In this document: piece by piece, positions 1 through 9,409 of the stretch | Layout: the number at the start of each line of letters is the position of its first letter | Position numbering within the stretch: the stretch's first letter is position 1 | DNA from: Bacillus sp. Y1 | GTDB lineage: Bacteria; Bacillota; Bacilli; Bacillales; Cytobacillaceae | Assembly: GCF_003586445.1 (NCBI RefSeq) | Contig: NZ_CP030028.1 | Coordinates: forward strand, 3,238,501 to 3,302,500 | Direction: 5' to 3' | DNA: 64,000 bases | Notes under the pieces: generated by a model | What the model saw: the letters and a program-made list of their open reading frames with translations, nothing else | The model's database searches: none | Told to the model about the DNA's origin: nothing | Program-made: the position numbers and the translations under genes

Positions 1-707
1 AATTGTTCGTAATCATGCCTCGACCCGGTGTGTGCCGTTGTTTTCGCAAAATGAAAGACCTTCGGGAATATTTCGGGATCAAACAGAATATCAGCTAATC
101 TTTTCCCTAAATCAATTCGGTTATCCACCTCTTGAAAACCATATACACTTGCTCCATAAAGCTCTCCATAATGAGTAGGAAATAAAACAGCACTAAAATG
201 AAGATAATCCTGAAAAGCAAAGAGAAGTGAGTGAAACACTTTTTTATAATAGATTGGATGCTCAATCACTGGTTTTTGAATGATATTTTGCTCATTGATG
301 ATGAGTGCCGTCATCAGTCTTCTTTTATCTTTCTCCCTCCAATAATACGCCCATTCATTACTCATAAAAGACGAAACATGAAAATATCGTAATAAGTGAA
401 ACATCGGAGTATTTAGTTTCGTCGAATATTCATACAGCAACAATTGGGGGTAGGCATCCTGAAAAATTAACCAGTTCGCTCGCTCATAGGTTAAATACAA
501 TTGTTTTCTTGTTTCTGCTTCTAAAACCTGAGAAAACCACTTTCCTTCTAAGTCACACATGTTCCAGCCAGCATTTCTTGACACCATACTTGCCAAAAAG
601 GACCAAAGAATATCCGAATGATTTAAAAAATACGTAAAATACGCATCGGTTCTTGAAATATTATCTATATTACTCAACTCAATTTTTTGCATAATTTCTG
701 TAACCAT
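1..707 (-). CDS. yppC: DUF2515 family protein YppC (3' end outside window)
   Basis: The minus-strand frame is open to the window edge, so the C-terminus is missing. The segment SRNAGWNMCDLEGKW and the neighbouring recU-ponA match the uncharacterised YppC/DUF2515 family. No function is known to me. The start is unclear. The first ATG is at 707, but family-like residues (LDEQQ) lie upstream of it. A good Shine-Dalgarno (GAAGGGAG) is followed 9 nt later by ATC at 743-741, four codons after an in-frame TAA, so the true start may be that non-canonical ATC. It is divergent from recU. Confidence 0.75.
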   Translation of the reverse strand, partial: MVTEIMQKIELSNIDNISRTDAYFTYFLNHSDILWSFLASMVSRNAGWNMCDLEGKWFSQVLEAETRKQLYLTYERANWLIFQDAYPQLLLYEYSTKLNTPMFHLLRYFHVSSFMSNEWAYYWREKDKRRLMTALIINEQNIIQKPVIEHPIYYKKVFHSLLFAFQDYLHFSAVLFPTHYGELYGASVYGFQEVDNRIDLGKRLADILFDPEIFPKVFHFAKTTAHTGSRHDYEQ

Positions 708-820
708 TTGCTGCTCATCTAAATGATTAAAGGTATTATTGATGTCTTTTTACTCCCTTCCAATGCTATCTTACGTTATAATTCGTTAATCGGTAGTTTT
801 TATTCACCCTATCTGGGGCC

Positions 821-834
821 AATTTTGGTATGAT
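821..834 (+). promoter_or_regulatory. candidate extended -10 promoter for recU-ponA
   Basis: The sequence TGGTATGAT at 826-834 fits an extended -10 (TGn-TATGAT) about 26 nt before the recU start. No good -35 is visible. The pair recU-ponA is likely cotranscribed from here, as the two genes are only 58 nt apart. Confidence 0.4.
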
Positions 835-859
835 AGTGTAGTTAAAGAGGTGTTAGAAA

Positions 860-1468
860 ATGAATATTCATTATCCTAATGGAAGAAAGTTTATGAATCA
901 GTTAAGCACCGGTCAAACAGTGAAGGCACGAAAGGACCCAACCTATAGCAACCGAGGAATGACGTTAGAGGAGGATTTAAACGAAACAAATGAATTTTAC
1001 TTATTAAATAATATTGCCGTTATTCACAAAAAACCGACACCGGTTCAAATTGTAGAAGTAAATTATCCAAAAAGAAGTGCTGCTGTAATAAAAGAAGCCT
1101 ACTTCAAGCAAGCCTCTACAACTGATTATAACGGCGTATATAAGGGAAAATACATTGATTTTGAAGCAAAGGAAACAAAAAATTCAACTTCATTCCCCTT
1201 ACAAAATTTTCATGAGCACCAAATTCAGCACATGGAAAAAGTCATTCAACAAGATGGAATTTGCTTTGTTATTCTTCGTTTTTCGAGTACAGAAGAAGTA
1301 TTTCTGTTAGAAGCAAAGCAATTGTTATCGTATTGGGAGCGTATGAAAGAAGGAGGTCGAAAGTCTATTACAAAAGAAGAGTTACTTTCGACTGCACATC
1401 TTATTTCACTTGGCTTTCGCCCTAGAATTGACTATATTAAGAAAATAGATTATCTATATAATCTCTAA
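860..1468 (+). CDS. recU: Holliday junction resolvase RecU
   Basis: RecU binds and cuts four-way DNA junctions in recombinational repair and chromosome segregation. The 202-residue length matches the family. The nuclease core is visible: D89 in STTDYNG and the catalytic E102-x-K104 in [11 protein letters not shown]. The N-terminus [11 protein letters not shown] and the segment [16 protein letters not shown] are typical. An AAAGAGGTG Shine-Dalgarno precedes the ATG. It lies directly upstream of ponA, the same pair as in B. subtilis. Confidence 0.97.
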   Translation: MNIHYPNGRKFMNQLSTGQTVKARKDPTYSNRGMTLEEDLNETNEFYLLNNIAVIHKKPTPVQIVEVNYPKRSAAVIKEAYFKQASTTDYNGVYKGKYIDFEAKETKNSTSFPLQNFHEHQIQHMEKVIQQDGICFVILRFSSTEEVFLLEAKQLLSYWERMKEGGRKSITKEELLSTAHLISLGFRPRIDYIKKIDYLYNL

Positions 1469-1526
1469 TTTTTTATCTTTTTCTTAAGGGGAAGTAAGCT
1501 TTTTAGTAAGAAAGGAAGGAATCAAT

Positions 1527-4100
1527 ATGGCAGAGCAATATCAATCTAGAGAGGAGCGCCGCAAACAGTTAGAAAAACAGAAACAATCTAATAAGAAAAA
1601 AGGCAAAAAGCCTGCAAAAGGATTGTTCATGAAGATTTTTCTTATCCTTGTCGCACTTGGAATTACAGGGATTGTTGTCGGTGCTGCTACATTTGCATAT
1701 ATGATTAAAGACACTCCAGAGCTTGATGAAACGCTTTTAAAGGATCCCATTTCCTCCCAAGTCTTTGATATGAACGGGGATCCTTTCACGGAAATAGGGT
1801 CTGTAAAAAGGGACTATGTAAATTATGAAGATATTCCGGAAACAGTCAGAGACGCCTTTATTGCAACGGAGGACTCTCGCTTTTTTGAACATAATGGAAT
1901 TGACTTGATTCGTTTAGGTGGTGCGGTTATTGCGAACGTTACCGACGGCTTCGGCTCTGAAGGAGCTAGTACGATTACACAGCAGGTTGTAAAAAATTCA
2001 TTCTTAACTCATGAAAAAACTCTTTCACGTAAAGCACAAGAAGCATGGCTCTCTTTCCAGCTAGAACAAAAGTATACGAAGGAAGAAATTTTTGAAATTT
2101 ACGTTAATAAAAACTGGATGGGCAGTGGTGGACACGGTGTTGCTACAGCTGCAAGAACTTATTACGAAAAAAGCTTGGATGAGCTTACATTAGATGAAGC
2201 AGCATTATTAGCTGGTTTGCCACAGAGTCCAGCAAATTATGACCCTTTTAAATATCCTGAAAATGCAAAAAAACGTAGGGATATTGTTCTCTCATTAATG
2301 AATCAACACGGCTATATTACAGAGGAAGAAATGGTAGCTGCACAATCGGTTGACGTCTCTGCTGCACTTGTACCAGAAGACAAACGTGAGACCAATGGGG
2401 AAATTGCCTATGACTCCTTTGTCGGACAGGTTATTAAAGAAATTGAAGAAAAGTATCCTGATCTTGATCCTTTTTCTGAAGGATTAAAAATTTACACAAC
2501 ACTAGATACAACTGCTCAAGACTATGTAGAACAAATTCTAGATGGCAATGAAATTGTTGAATTCCCTGATGAAAAATTTCAAGCAGGGATTACCTTATTA
2601 GATACAAAAACGGGAGCCATTCGTGCACTCGGTGGTGGAAGAAACCAAACACAAACATTCGGATTTAACTACGCGACTGACCCTAGACGTCAGCCTGGAT
2701 CGACTATTAAACCGGTTTTAGACTACGGTCCTGCCATTGAATACTTGAATTGGGGAACCTATCAGACCTTAGTGGATGAACCATACACGTATTCTAGTGG
2801 GCAAGAAATTAATAACTGGGATAACAAGCATATGGGCTCGATGACGATGAGAACAGCTCTTGCTCTTTCTCGTAACATACCTGCCTTAAAAGCAATGCAA
2901 GAAGTTGGACTTGATAAATCAAAAGAATTCGGTGCGAAACTTGGAATACCTGTTAGTGAGTTAACGGAATCATATTCCATTGGTGGATTAGGTGGAGCCG
3001 ATAAAGGCGTTTCCTCCCTTCAAATGGCAGGCGCATATAGCGCATTCGGAAATAACGGCTTTTACACAGAACCATATTCCGTCGTTACGATTGAACTTCG
3101 TGATGGAACAAAGCTTGATTTAAAACCTGAAACTGAAGTGGTTATGAAAGATTATACTGCCTTTATGATTACTGATATGTTAAAGGATGTTTTAACATAC
3201 GGTACGGGTTCTCGTGCAAGAGTGGACGGACTTGCAGTCGCTGGTAAAACGGGAACGACGAACTATCCTACTGCTGAACGAGAAAAATATGGTATCCCTA
3301 AGGGTGCCGTTCCTGATTCTTGGTTTGTTGGTTACACAACCAACTACACAGCAGCGGTCTGGACAGGATATGATGATCGTACGCAAAATTGGCTAACAAG
3401 TGATGAACAAAAAATCTCACAATATATTTTTAAAAACCTTATGACCCATGTATCTCAAGGGAAAGAAACTGCTGACTTTGCAGTACCTAGCAGTGTAGAA
3501 AAAGTACGAATCGAAAAAGGTACGTTCCCTGCAAAGCTAGCAAGCGAATACACTCCTAATGATCAAGTAATCATTGAGTATGCAGTTAAAGGTAGTGCAC
3601 CAAAACAAGTATCTAACAAATACGATAAGCCTGCAGCACCTAGTAATTTAAAAGTTACTCTAGATGAAGCGACGAAGGAACTACTTGTTACTTGGGAATA
3701 CAACGGTGAAAATGCGGAAGGCGTTCAATTCCAGTTATATGGATCCTTAAATGATGGTGGAGAACAACTTCTAAACACCACTGCAGAGAAGCAAGTTCGC
3801 TTAAAAGCAGAAACACCAGGCTATTATACCTTTAAGGTAATTGCCGTTCGTGATTCTCAGCTAAGTGAAGCAGCAACTACAACAATAGAAGTAATGATTC
3901 CACAAGAAGAACAAGAAGTGGAAGAGGACGAAACCGAAAATGAGGATGGTACCGACGAGGGAACCACCGAAACGGGAGAAACAGACACTGATACAAATAC
4001 TGGAAATACAGGCGCCGGAACTGGGAACACTGGTTCCACATCTGGAAATGGAAATACTGGTACTGGAAATACCGGCAATCAAGGAACAGGTAATAATTAA
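1527..4100 (+). CDS. ponA: Class A penicillin-binding protein 1 (PonA)
   Basis: This is a bifunctional peptidoglycan synthase in the cell membrane. A basic cytoplasmic tail (about 1-31) leads into one membrane helix (about 32-60). The glycosyltransferase domain follows, with EDSRFFEHNGID (catalytic Glu at 115) and GASTITQQ. The transpeptidase domain carries S392-T-I-K395 (SxxK), S448-R-N and K574-T-G. A fibronectin-like domain lies at about 690-790, and then an acidic and Gly/Asn/Thr-rich low-complexity tail of about 65 residues. The Shine-Dalgarno AAGGAAGGA precedes the ATG. It is cotranscribed with recU and closed by the hairpin at 4102-4141. Confidence 0.97.
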   Translation: MAEQYQSREERRKQLEKQKQSNKKKGKKPAKGLFMKIFLILVALGITGIVVGAATFAYMIKDTPELDETLLKDPISSQVFDMNGDPFTEIGSVKRDYVNYEDIPETVRDAFIATEDSRFFEHNGIDLIRLGGAVIANVTDGFGSEGASTITQQVVKNSFLTHEKTLSRKAQEAWLSFQLEQKYTKEEIFEIYVNKNWMGSGGHGVATAARTYYEKSLDELTLDEAALLAGLPQSPANYDPFKYPENAKKRRDIVLSLMNQHGYITEEEMVAAQSVDVSAALVPEDKRETNGEIAYDSFVGQVIKEIEEKYPDLDPFSEGLKIYTTLDTTAQDYVEQILDGNEIVEFPDEKFQAGITLLDTKTGAIRALGGGRNQTQTFGFNYATDPRRQPGSTIKPVLDYGPAIEYLNWGTYQTLVDEPYTYSSGQEINNWDNKHMGSMTMRTALALSRNIPALKAMQEVGLDKSKEFGAKLGIPVSELTESYSIGGLGGADKGVSSLQMAGAYSAFGNNGFYTEPYSVVTIELRDGTKLDLKPETEVVMKDYTAFMITDMLKDVLTYGTGSRARVDGLAVAGKTGTTNYPTAEREKYGIPKGAVPDSWFVGYTTNYTAAVWTGYDDRTQNWLTSDEQKISQYIFKNLMTHVSQGKETADFAVPSSVEKVRIEKGTFPAKLASEYTPNDQVIIEYAVKGSAPKQVSNKYDKPAAPSNLKVTLDEATKELLVTWEYNGENAEGVQFQLYGSLNDGGEQLLNTTAEKQVRLKAETPGYYTFKVIAVRDSQLSEAATTTIEVMIPQEEQEVEEDETENEDGTDEGTTETGETDTDTNTGNTGAGTGNTGSTSGNGNTGTGNTGNQGTGNN

Positions 4101-4101
4101 T

Positions 4102-4141
4102 AAAAAGGCATCTTTAGAATTTTTCTAAAGATGCCTTTTTT
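4102..4141. terminator. bidirectional terminator between ponA and ypoC
   Basis: A near-perfect stem (4102-4117 with 4125-4140) has an A-run on the left and a T-run on the right, so it can stop both convergent transcripts. The ypoC stop codon lies inside it. Confidence 0.9.
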
Positions 4142-4458
4142 GCGTATTGCTTTTCCAATTCTTTAAAGAGCTCTACTAATTGCTTAAAAGAATGGAAAGA
4201 GCCCTGTCTTCCCTGGATAAAACTCAATCTTTCCTCAACATTAATGGGCTTCATTTTTAATTCTTTAAAGGAAACATTTTCAGGTATGTGTTCCATGTTA
4301 TTTACTAACCATAACACTTTATGAAATAAAGATAAGCCTTTATCCATTAGCATAGCGGTTTCTTGTTTTTCTCTAATTTTAATAAGCTCCTCAATCTGTC
4401 TCTCCATGTTTTTCCACTCTTGAAATCCATTTTGAATATCATTTTTGCTCATGAACAA
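4114..4458 (-). CDS. ypoC: YpoC-like protein
   Basis: A 114-residue, charged, mostly helical protein with no catalytic motif that I recognise. It is assigned to YpoC by position: it overlaps the 3' end of nth, as ypoC does in B. subtilis, where the product is longer (about 165 residues by memory). The start at 4458 is TTG with AAAGGT 7 nt upstream. An ATG two codons later (4452) is possible. Function unknown. Confidence 0.65.
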   Translation of the reverse strand: MFMSKNDIQNGFQEWKNMERQIEELIKIREKQETAMLMDKGLSLFHKVLWLVNNMEHIPENVSFKELKMKPINVEERLSFIQGRQGSFHSFKQLVELFKELEKQYAKKASLEKF

Positions 4459-5116
4459 CCAGTTGACCTTTCATTCTCTTTTTTCCTTCTCGGCATAAGT
4501 CTAATAAAGGACAGCTTAGACACTGAGGATTTTGTGCTTTGCAATGATATCGGCCAAAGAAAATCATGCGGTGGTGGGTTACTGACCACTCATCCCTCGG
4601 TACCTTTTTCATTAGTGTTTTCTCAACTTCTAATACGGAGTCCTTCCAACGACATATGGCCAGTCTTTTACTCACTCTTTCAACATGAGTATCTACCGCA
4701 ATGGCTGGTATACCAAAAGCAACTGACACGACTACGTTAGCTGTTTTTCTACCAACACCAGGAAGCTTAGTTAGCTCATCGCGATCCATAGGTACTTCCC
4801 CATTGTACTCATCTAGTAGAAGCTGAGAGAGCTTTTGAATATTTTTTGCTTTATTTCGAAAGAGACCAATTGACCTGATGTCGTTTTGCAGCTCTTCAAG
4901 TGAAACTTTCAAATAATCTTCTGGAGTTTTATATTTTTCAAACAATGTTTTTGTTACCTTGTTTACAAGTACGTCGGTACATTGGGCAGATAATGCCACT
5001 GCTACCACGAGTTCAAAAGGATTTGAATGATTTAATTCACAATGCGCTTCAGGAAACATTTCTCCCATACTATCCAAACAAAATCTTATTTGCTCTTTAT
5101 TCAGCATTTCATTCAC
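4439..5116 (-). CDS. nth: Endonuclease III
   Basis: A DNA glycosylase/AP lyase that removes oxidised pyrimidines in base excision repair. The helix-hairpin-helix LPGVGRKTANVV contains the catalytic Lys, and the following VDTHV contains the catalytic Asp. The C-terminal [4Fe-4S] signature C-x6-C-x2-C-x5-C is complete (CKAQNPQC, CLSC, CPLLDLC). At 225 residues it is slightly above the family norm. It lies downstream of dnaD and overlaps ypoC, the usual Bacillus order. Confidence 0.96.
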   Translation of the reverse strand: MNEMLNKEQIRFCLDSMGEMFPEAHCELNHSNPFELVVAVALSAQCTDVLVNKVTKTLFEKYKTPEDYLKVSLEELQNDIRSIGLFRNKAKNIQKLSQLLLDEYNGEVPMDRDELTKLPGVGRKTANVVVSVAFGIPAIAVDTHVERVSKRLAICRWKDSVLEVEKTLMKKVPRDEWSVTHHRMIFFGRYHCKAQNPQCLSCPLLDLCREGKKRMKGQLVVHEQK

Positions 5117-5169
5117 TCAACTTTCAAAAAAATGTAAAAAAAATGAGAGACTATGCTCTCTTGCAAGAT

Positions 5170-5877
5170 TTATTGTTCGAGCCAATTATAAAATGGAATA
5201 GGCTCGGTTTTATTTTCTGGTCGCTCAATTTGTTTATTTTTCGCTTGTTGTTGATGCGGCCTAAATCTTTTTCCATAATTTTTTGCCTGCTCAACCGTTT
5301 TAATTCCGTTCTTTTTCCACTCAAAAAGAATGCGATCAATATATCTAAAATTCAACTTACCTGAAATAACGGCTTCCTTTAATGCTGCCTTGATAATCAC
5401 AGGGTCATGCCGATCATCATCCATCCAAAGAGCAAGGGTCTCGCACTCAAATGGCGATAATGGTCTACCAAATTCCTGTTCAAAGCAAGTGTACACATCC
5501 GTTTCAACTGTTTGTTGCTCCATAACAACTTTGGCTTTTTTCTGTTGTAAAAAAACATCCAAAAGCTTATCCCAAAGCGGATCCAGTGAATATTGCTCAA
5601 ATCGAATTCCATCGCTTGAATGCCCATCTTGAATCTCAATTAGTCCCTTTTGGATAAGTCGTCGAAGCATATCAGAGCACTGAGTACTTGTAATTGTCAT
5701 TAGAGAAGATATCTCATTCGGGGTTGGAAAACTATTACCTCTCTCGGTAAAACTATATACGTGAATTAATAATAATAATTCAAGTTCATCAATATTAAGA
5801 AGTTTATAAGAAGTTAATAATGCATTAGGGATCGTAGTATTCCCTAGTTTCATCCAATCAAGCATATTTTCTTTCAT
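5170..5877 (-). CDS. dnaD: DNA replication initiation protein DnaD
   Basis: DnaD remodels DnaA/DNA and helps load helicase at oriC and at PriA restart sites. An N-terminal winged-helix domain (about 1-100, with SLMTITSTQCSDMLRRLIQKG) is followed by the conserved DnaB/DnaD C-terminal helical domain (FEQEFGRPLSPFECE through the YIDRILFEWKKNGI motif). The length of 235 fits B. subtilis DnaD (232 by memory). An AGGGGAGGTGT Shine-Dalgarno lies before the ATG. It sits between asnS and nth as expected. Confidence 0.95.
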   Translation of the reverse strand: MKENMLDWMKLGNTTIPNALLTSYKLLNIDELELLLLIHVYSFTERGNSFPTPNEISSLMTITSTQCSDMLRRLIQKGLIEIQDGHSSDGIRFEQYSLDPLWDKLLDVFLQQKKAKVVMEQQTVETDVYTCFEQEFGRPLSPFECETLALWMDDDRHDPVIIKAALKEAVISGKLNFRYIDRILFEWKKNGIKTVEQAKNYGKRFRPHQQQAKNKQIERPENKTEPIPFYNWLEQ

Positions 5878-5988
5878 TCAAGACACCTCCCCTTTAGTAT
5901 AACATGAAGTAAGATGTTCAGTAAGGAACTTTCAGTGATTGCCAAATATATACTAGACCATAATTAAAGTAGGTACTAGTAAGGTGTG

Positions 5989-6091
5989 ATTTCCGCTGCG
6001 GCTGGACGCTTTCCGCGGGCGGGGCCGAGCCGCTTCCCTCGCTACGAGGAGGCTCACCGCCCCCCGTAAAGCAAGCGCCCGGAGCGGAAAT
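5989..6091. repeat. GC-rich structured intergenic repeat
   Basis: This is a 103-nt block of very high GC content in an AT-rich intergenic region between asnS and dnaD. It is bounded by the inverted 9-mers ATTTCCGCT (5989-5997) and AGCGGAAAT (6083-6091). The inner part has further complementary arms such as GGACGCTTTCCGCGGGC. It resembles GC-rich palindromic repeats scattered through Bacillaceae genomes, but only one copy is in this window. The rest of 5878-6117 shows only the dnaD Shine-Dalgarno. Confidence 0.65.
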
Positions 6092-6117
6092 TAGCCATTT
6101 TTCCACCATTCCCTTTC

Positions 6118-6163
6118 AAAAAAATGACAAAAGACAGCGAGAAAGAGTTTCTCACTGCCTTTT
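6118..6163 (-). terminator. asnS terminator
   Basis: A 16-bp imperfect stem (6129-6144 with 6148-6163) is followed on the minus strand by a T-tract (6118-6124). A second small hairpin lies nearer asnS at 6177-6196 without a T-tract. Confidence 0.8.
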
Positions 6164-6205
6164 GTTGACAATCTGAAAGCTCGCATAAGCGAGCTTCTTC
6201 TTAGA

Positions 6206-7501
6206 TTAAGGATATAAGCGGTTTAATAAACGTGGGAACGGAATCGTTTCTCTAACATGCTCGACGCCACTTATCCAGGCTACTGTTCTTTCTAAACCAA
6301 GACCGAATCCTGAATGCGGAACAGAACCAAATTCTCTTAATTGTAAGTACCATTCATAAGCTTCTAAAGCTAATCCATGATCCGTTAAGCGTTGCTTTAA
6401 AAGCTCATAATCATGAATACGCTCTGAACCGCCGATAATTTCTCCATATCCTTCTGGAGCAATTAAATCTGCACATAAAACAACATCATCACGGTTTGGA
6501 TGCGGCTGCATATAAAATGGCTTTAAAGTTGTAGGGTAATGGGTAATAAACACAGGCTTATCATAGCTCTCTGCAATCGCCGTTTCATGTGGTGCACCAA
6601 AATCATCACCCCAAGTAATATCTGTAAAGCCCTTCTCGTGTAAGAATTTAATGGCATCATCATAACTGATTCTAGGGAAAGGTGCTTGAATTTTCTCAAG
6701 CTTCTCCGTATCTCTACCTAATGTCTTCAATTCTAATTGGCAGTTCTTCAAAACAGATTGAACTATATGTGACACATACTGCTCTTGAACCTCTAAGTTT
6801 TCTTCAAACTCCACAAATGCCATTTCAGGTTCTATCATCCAAAACTCAATTAAATGTCGGCGAGTCTTTGATTTTTCTGCTCGGAAAGTAGGTCCAAATG
6901 AAAATACCTTTCCTAACGCCATAGCTGCTGCTTCCATATATAACTGTCCACTTTGTGAAAGATATGCATCCTCGTCAAAGTACTTTGTTGCAAATAATTC
7001 CGTTGTTCCCTCAGGCGCACTACCTGTTAGAATCGGAGGATCAACCTTTGCAAATCCTTGCTCATTAAAAAACTCATACGTAGCTCGAATAATTTCATTA
7101 CGGATCTTCATCACCGCATGCTGACGCTTAGAACGTAACCAAAGATGTCTATTATCCATTAAGAATTCTGTTCCATGTTCCTTTGGTGTAATTGGATAAT
7201 CAACCGATTGATGAATCACATCAATTCCTTTTACTTGCAGCTCGAACCCGAATGGAGAACGCTCATCTTTTTGTACCGTTCCTGTCACATATACAGAAGA
7301 TTCTTGCGTGATTCCTTTTGCTTGCTGAAATACTTCTTCAGCTACTTCTGCTTTTACAACAACACCTTGAATAAAGCCTGTCCCATCGCGAAGCTGAAGG
7401 AAAGCTATTTTTCCACTAGAACGCTTATTAGCAATCCAAGCGCCTATTTTAACATCTTCTCCAACATATTTGTGAACTTGTGAAATAGTTGTTTTATTCA
7501 C
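6206..7501 (-). CDS. asnS: Asparaginyl-tRNA synthetase
   Basis: Charges tRNA-Asn. It is a class IIb enzyme with an N-terminal OB-fold anticodon-binding domain ([15 protein letters not shown]...[12 protein letters not shown]) and a class II catalytic domain. Motif 2 is [19 protein letters not shown] and motif 3 is [13 protein letters not shown]. The GTG at 7501 is chosen because GGAGGG lies 7 nt upstream and the 431-residue length then matches B. subtilis AsnS. The longer frame from a TTG at 7516 would begin inside the Shine-Dalgarno. No T-box leader is seen. Confidence 0.96.
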   Translation of the reverse strand: MNKTTISQVHKYVGEDVKIGAWIANKRSSGKIAFLQLRDGTGFIQGVVVKAEVAEEVFQQAKGITQESSVYVTGTVQKDERSPFGFELQVKGIDVIHQSVDYPITPKEHGTEFLMDNRHLWLRSKRQHAVMKIRNEIIRATYEFFNEQGFAKVDPPILTGSAPEGTTELFATKYFDEDAYLSQSGQLYMEAAAMALGKVFSFGPTFRAEKSKTRRHLIEFWMIEPEMAFVEFEENLEVQEQYVSHIVQSVLKNCQLELKTLGRDTEKLEKIQAPFPRISYDDAIKFLHEKGFTDITWGDDFGAPHETAIAESYDKPVFITHYPTTLKPFYMQPHPNRDDVVLCADLIAPEGYGEIIGGSERIHDYELLKQRLTDHGLALEAYEWYLQLREFGSVPHSGFGLGLERTVAWISGVEHVRETIPFPRLLNRLYP

Positions 7502-7675
7502 GACAATTCCCTCCAAAAAATCTAAAAAGAAGCTAAAAGTATGTATAAAATATTTGTTTATAACACCTATAAGTAAGTATCAACTTCTCTTTAACAGTTT
7601 AAACTTCCTGTGAATGCGTAAAGTCCCATCTCATTATACAATTCGAAATATAGACTATCAAGTTTATATCAAAGT

Positions 7676-7705
7676 AAAAACAGAATGCCTAGGCACTCTG
7701 TTTTT
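7676..7705 (-). terminator. aspB terminator (A/T-flanked hairpin)
   Basis: The stem with arms 7676-7684 and 7697-7705 (AAAAACAGA/TCTGTTTTT, with a GCC/GGC core) lies just after the aspB stop. The T-run is present on both strands. Confidence 0.85.
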
Positions 7706-7711
7706 ACTATA

Positions 7712-8902
7712 TTAGGCCATTTTACTTTCTACGAAGGTTTTCATACGTTTAATAGCTTCTTCTAACTGGTTTAATGACGTCGCATAAGATAGGCGAATAT
7801 TATCAGGTGTTCCGAAGCCAGAACCAGGAACAACGGCAACCTTTGCCTCCTCAAGTAAGCCTTCCACAAATCCATCTACTGAATCATACCCACAGGCTTG
7901 AGCCGCTTTGCTTGCATTTGGGTATAGATAAAATGCACCTTGCGGCTTCACACATGTAAAGCCTGGGATTTGTAATAGCTGTTCAAAAATAATGTTTAAG
8001 CGCACTTCAAAAGCCTTTTTCATTTCAGCAACAGGTTCCTGTGAACCGTTATATGCCGCAATTGCCCCAAATTGAGCAGTTGTCGTAGGGTTTGAAGTAC
8101 TATGACTAGCAAGATTGGTCATAGCAGCAATAATTTCACGATTTCCTGCTGCGTATCCAATTCTCCATCCTGTCATGGAATGTGACTTTGACACTCCATT
8201 AATGATGATCGTTTGTTCTTTTAATTCAGGAGATAATTGAGCAATAGAAACATGTTTACTTTCTCCATAAACAAGCTTTTCATAAATCTCGTCAGAAACG
8301 ATTAATACATTTTTTTGCAAACAAATTTGACCTAGCTCGAATAGTTCCTTCTCTGTATACAACATTCCCGTTGGATTACTTGGAGAATTGATAATTACCG
8401 CCTTTGTCTTTTCTGTAATGGCGTCAGACAATTGAGCAGGTGTAATTTTAAACTCATTTTCTTCGAGTCCATCGATATAAACTGGTTGTCCTCCAGCTAA
8501 CTTTACTTGTTCAGGGTAACTTACCCAATAAGGAGTTGGGATGATGACTTCATCCCCCTCATCTAAAATTACTTGAAAAAGTGTATAAAGAGCATGTTTG
8601 GCTCCATTTGTTACAATGATCTCTTTTGCTGTATAGTCAATGCCTTGATCTTCTTTAAACTTTGTCGCAATCGCGGCTAAAAGCTTTGGCAATCCTGCAG
8701 AAGGTGTATACTTTGTGTGACCCTCATTCATTGATGCAACAGCTGCATCAATGATATGCTGTGGCGTATTAAAATCTGGCTCCCCAGCACCTAATCCAAT
8801 CACATCATGGCCTTCTTCCTTTAATGCTTTTGCCTTTGCAGTAATTGCTAAAGTTGTCGATGGTGTTAATGCCTTTACTCTTCTCGCTAATGCAAATCCC
8901 AT
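7712..8902 (-). CDS. aspB: Aspartate aminotransferase AspB
   Basis: A pyridoxal-phosphate fold-type I transaminase (subclass I-gamma) interconverting aspartate/2-oxoglutarate with oxaloacetate/glutamate. The PLP-binding Lys is in SKSHSMTGWRIGYAAG, the cofactor-contacting NSPSNPTG and SDEIYEKL are present, and the C-terminal substrate Arg is in NIRLSYA. The ATG at 8902 follows TTGGAGG by a normal spacing. A TTG at 8917 lies within the Shine-Dalgarno and is rejected. 396 residues. It is upstream of asnS and downstream of ypmB, as in B. subtilis. Confidence 0.95.
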   Translation of the reverse strand: MGFALARRVKALTPSTTLAITAKAKALKEEGHDVIGLGAGEPDFNTPQHIIDAAVASMNEGHTKYTPSAGLPKLLAAIATKFKEDQGIDYTAKEIIVTNGAKHALYTLFQVILDEGDEVIIPTPYWVSYPEQVKLAGGQPVYIDGLEENEFKITPAQLSDAITEKTKAVIINSPSNPTGMLYTEKELFELGQICLQKNVLIVSDEIYEKLVYGESKHVSIAQLSPELKEQTIIINGVSKSHSMTGWRIGYAAGNREIIAAMTNLASHSTSNPTTTAQFGAIAAYNGSQEPVAEMKKAFEVRLNIIFEQLLQIPGFTCVKPQGAFYLYPNASKAAQACGYDSVDGFVEGLLEEAKVAVVPGSGFGTPDNIRLSYATSLNQLEEAIKRMKTFVESKMA

Positions 8903-8920
8903 TTTCTTTGCCTCCAAAAT

Positions 8921-9394
8921 TTATAAGTTCTTTATTTCTCTAACTTCTTCCCCTGTTTCAAAATCAATGTAGAAGTAGTTAATCTTATCGTTGTTTGAGC
9001 GATAGTAAATTTCCCATAGTGGGTTGTTCTTTTCCATCCCTAAACGAACATCTATAATTTGGTTGGGAGATACTTCATTAGATAAAGTATTAATAGCTTC
9101 AGACTTTGTGATTCCATCTTCTGCGGGTAAAACCACAATTTTTCCACCTTTTTCAGGAATCCAAGCAATCAGCTTTTCCCCTTCTTTGTTGCTACCTTGA
9201 ACAACATAATACGCATTCGATCCATGGTATAGCGAAAATTCCGTAATATCAGTTATTTCCGTTTTTTCCTTAGCGATTGCTGTAGCACGACTTTCCGCGT
9301 CAGCAATTGGCTCAGTTGCGTTTAAATATATTTTAATCGTAATTCCGATGAGGATAATTACTCCAATTATTGCAATCCAAAACCACTTCTTCAT
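8921..9394 (-). CDS. ypmB: YpmB-like membrane-anchored PepSY-type protein
   Basis: 157 residues. One N-terminal membrane helix (WFWIAIIGVIILIGITI) anchors an outward-facing domain with two PepSY-like halves (ADAESRATAIAKEKTEIT... and TKSEAINTLSNEVSPNQII). It matches DUF5590/YpmB in position between ypmA and aspB. The biochemical role is unknown, and PepSY domains are only presumed to be protease inhibitors or sensors. The start follows GTGGTGC, a weak Shine-Dalgarno, so it may be translationally coupled to ypmA. Confidence 0.85.
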   Translation of the reverse strand: MKKWFWIAIIGVIILIGITIKIYLNATEPIADAESRATAIAKEKTEITDITEFSLYHGSNAYYVVQGSNKEGEKLIAWIPEKGGKIVVLPAEDGITKSEAINTLSNEVSPNQIIDVRLGMEKNNPLWEIYYRSNNDKINYFYIDFETGEEVREIKNL

Positions 9395-9409
9395 GAATTT
9401 AGCACCACT

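Noticed and set aside
3857..4082. Two minus-strand ORFs opposite the ponA tail
   Set aside because: They arise from the Gly/Asn/Thr and Glu-rich low-complexity C-terminus of PonA read backwards.
7502..7675. T-box leader for asnS
   Set aside because: The gap is short and neither a specifier-type stem nor a TGGNACCGCG-like T-box sequence is visible on the minus strand.
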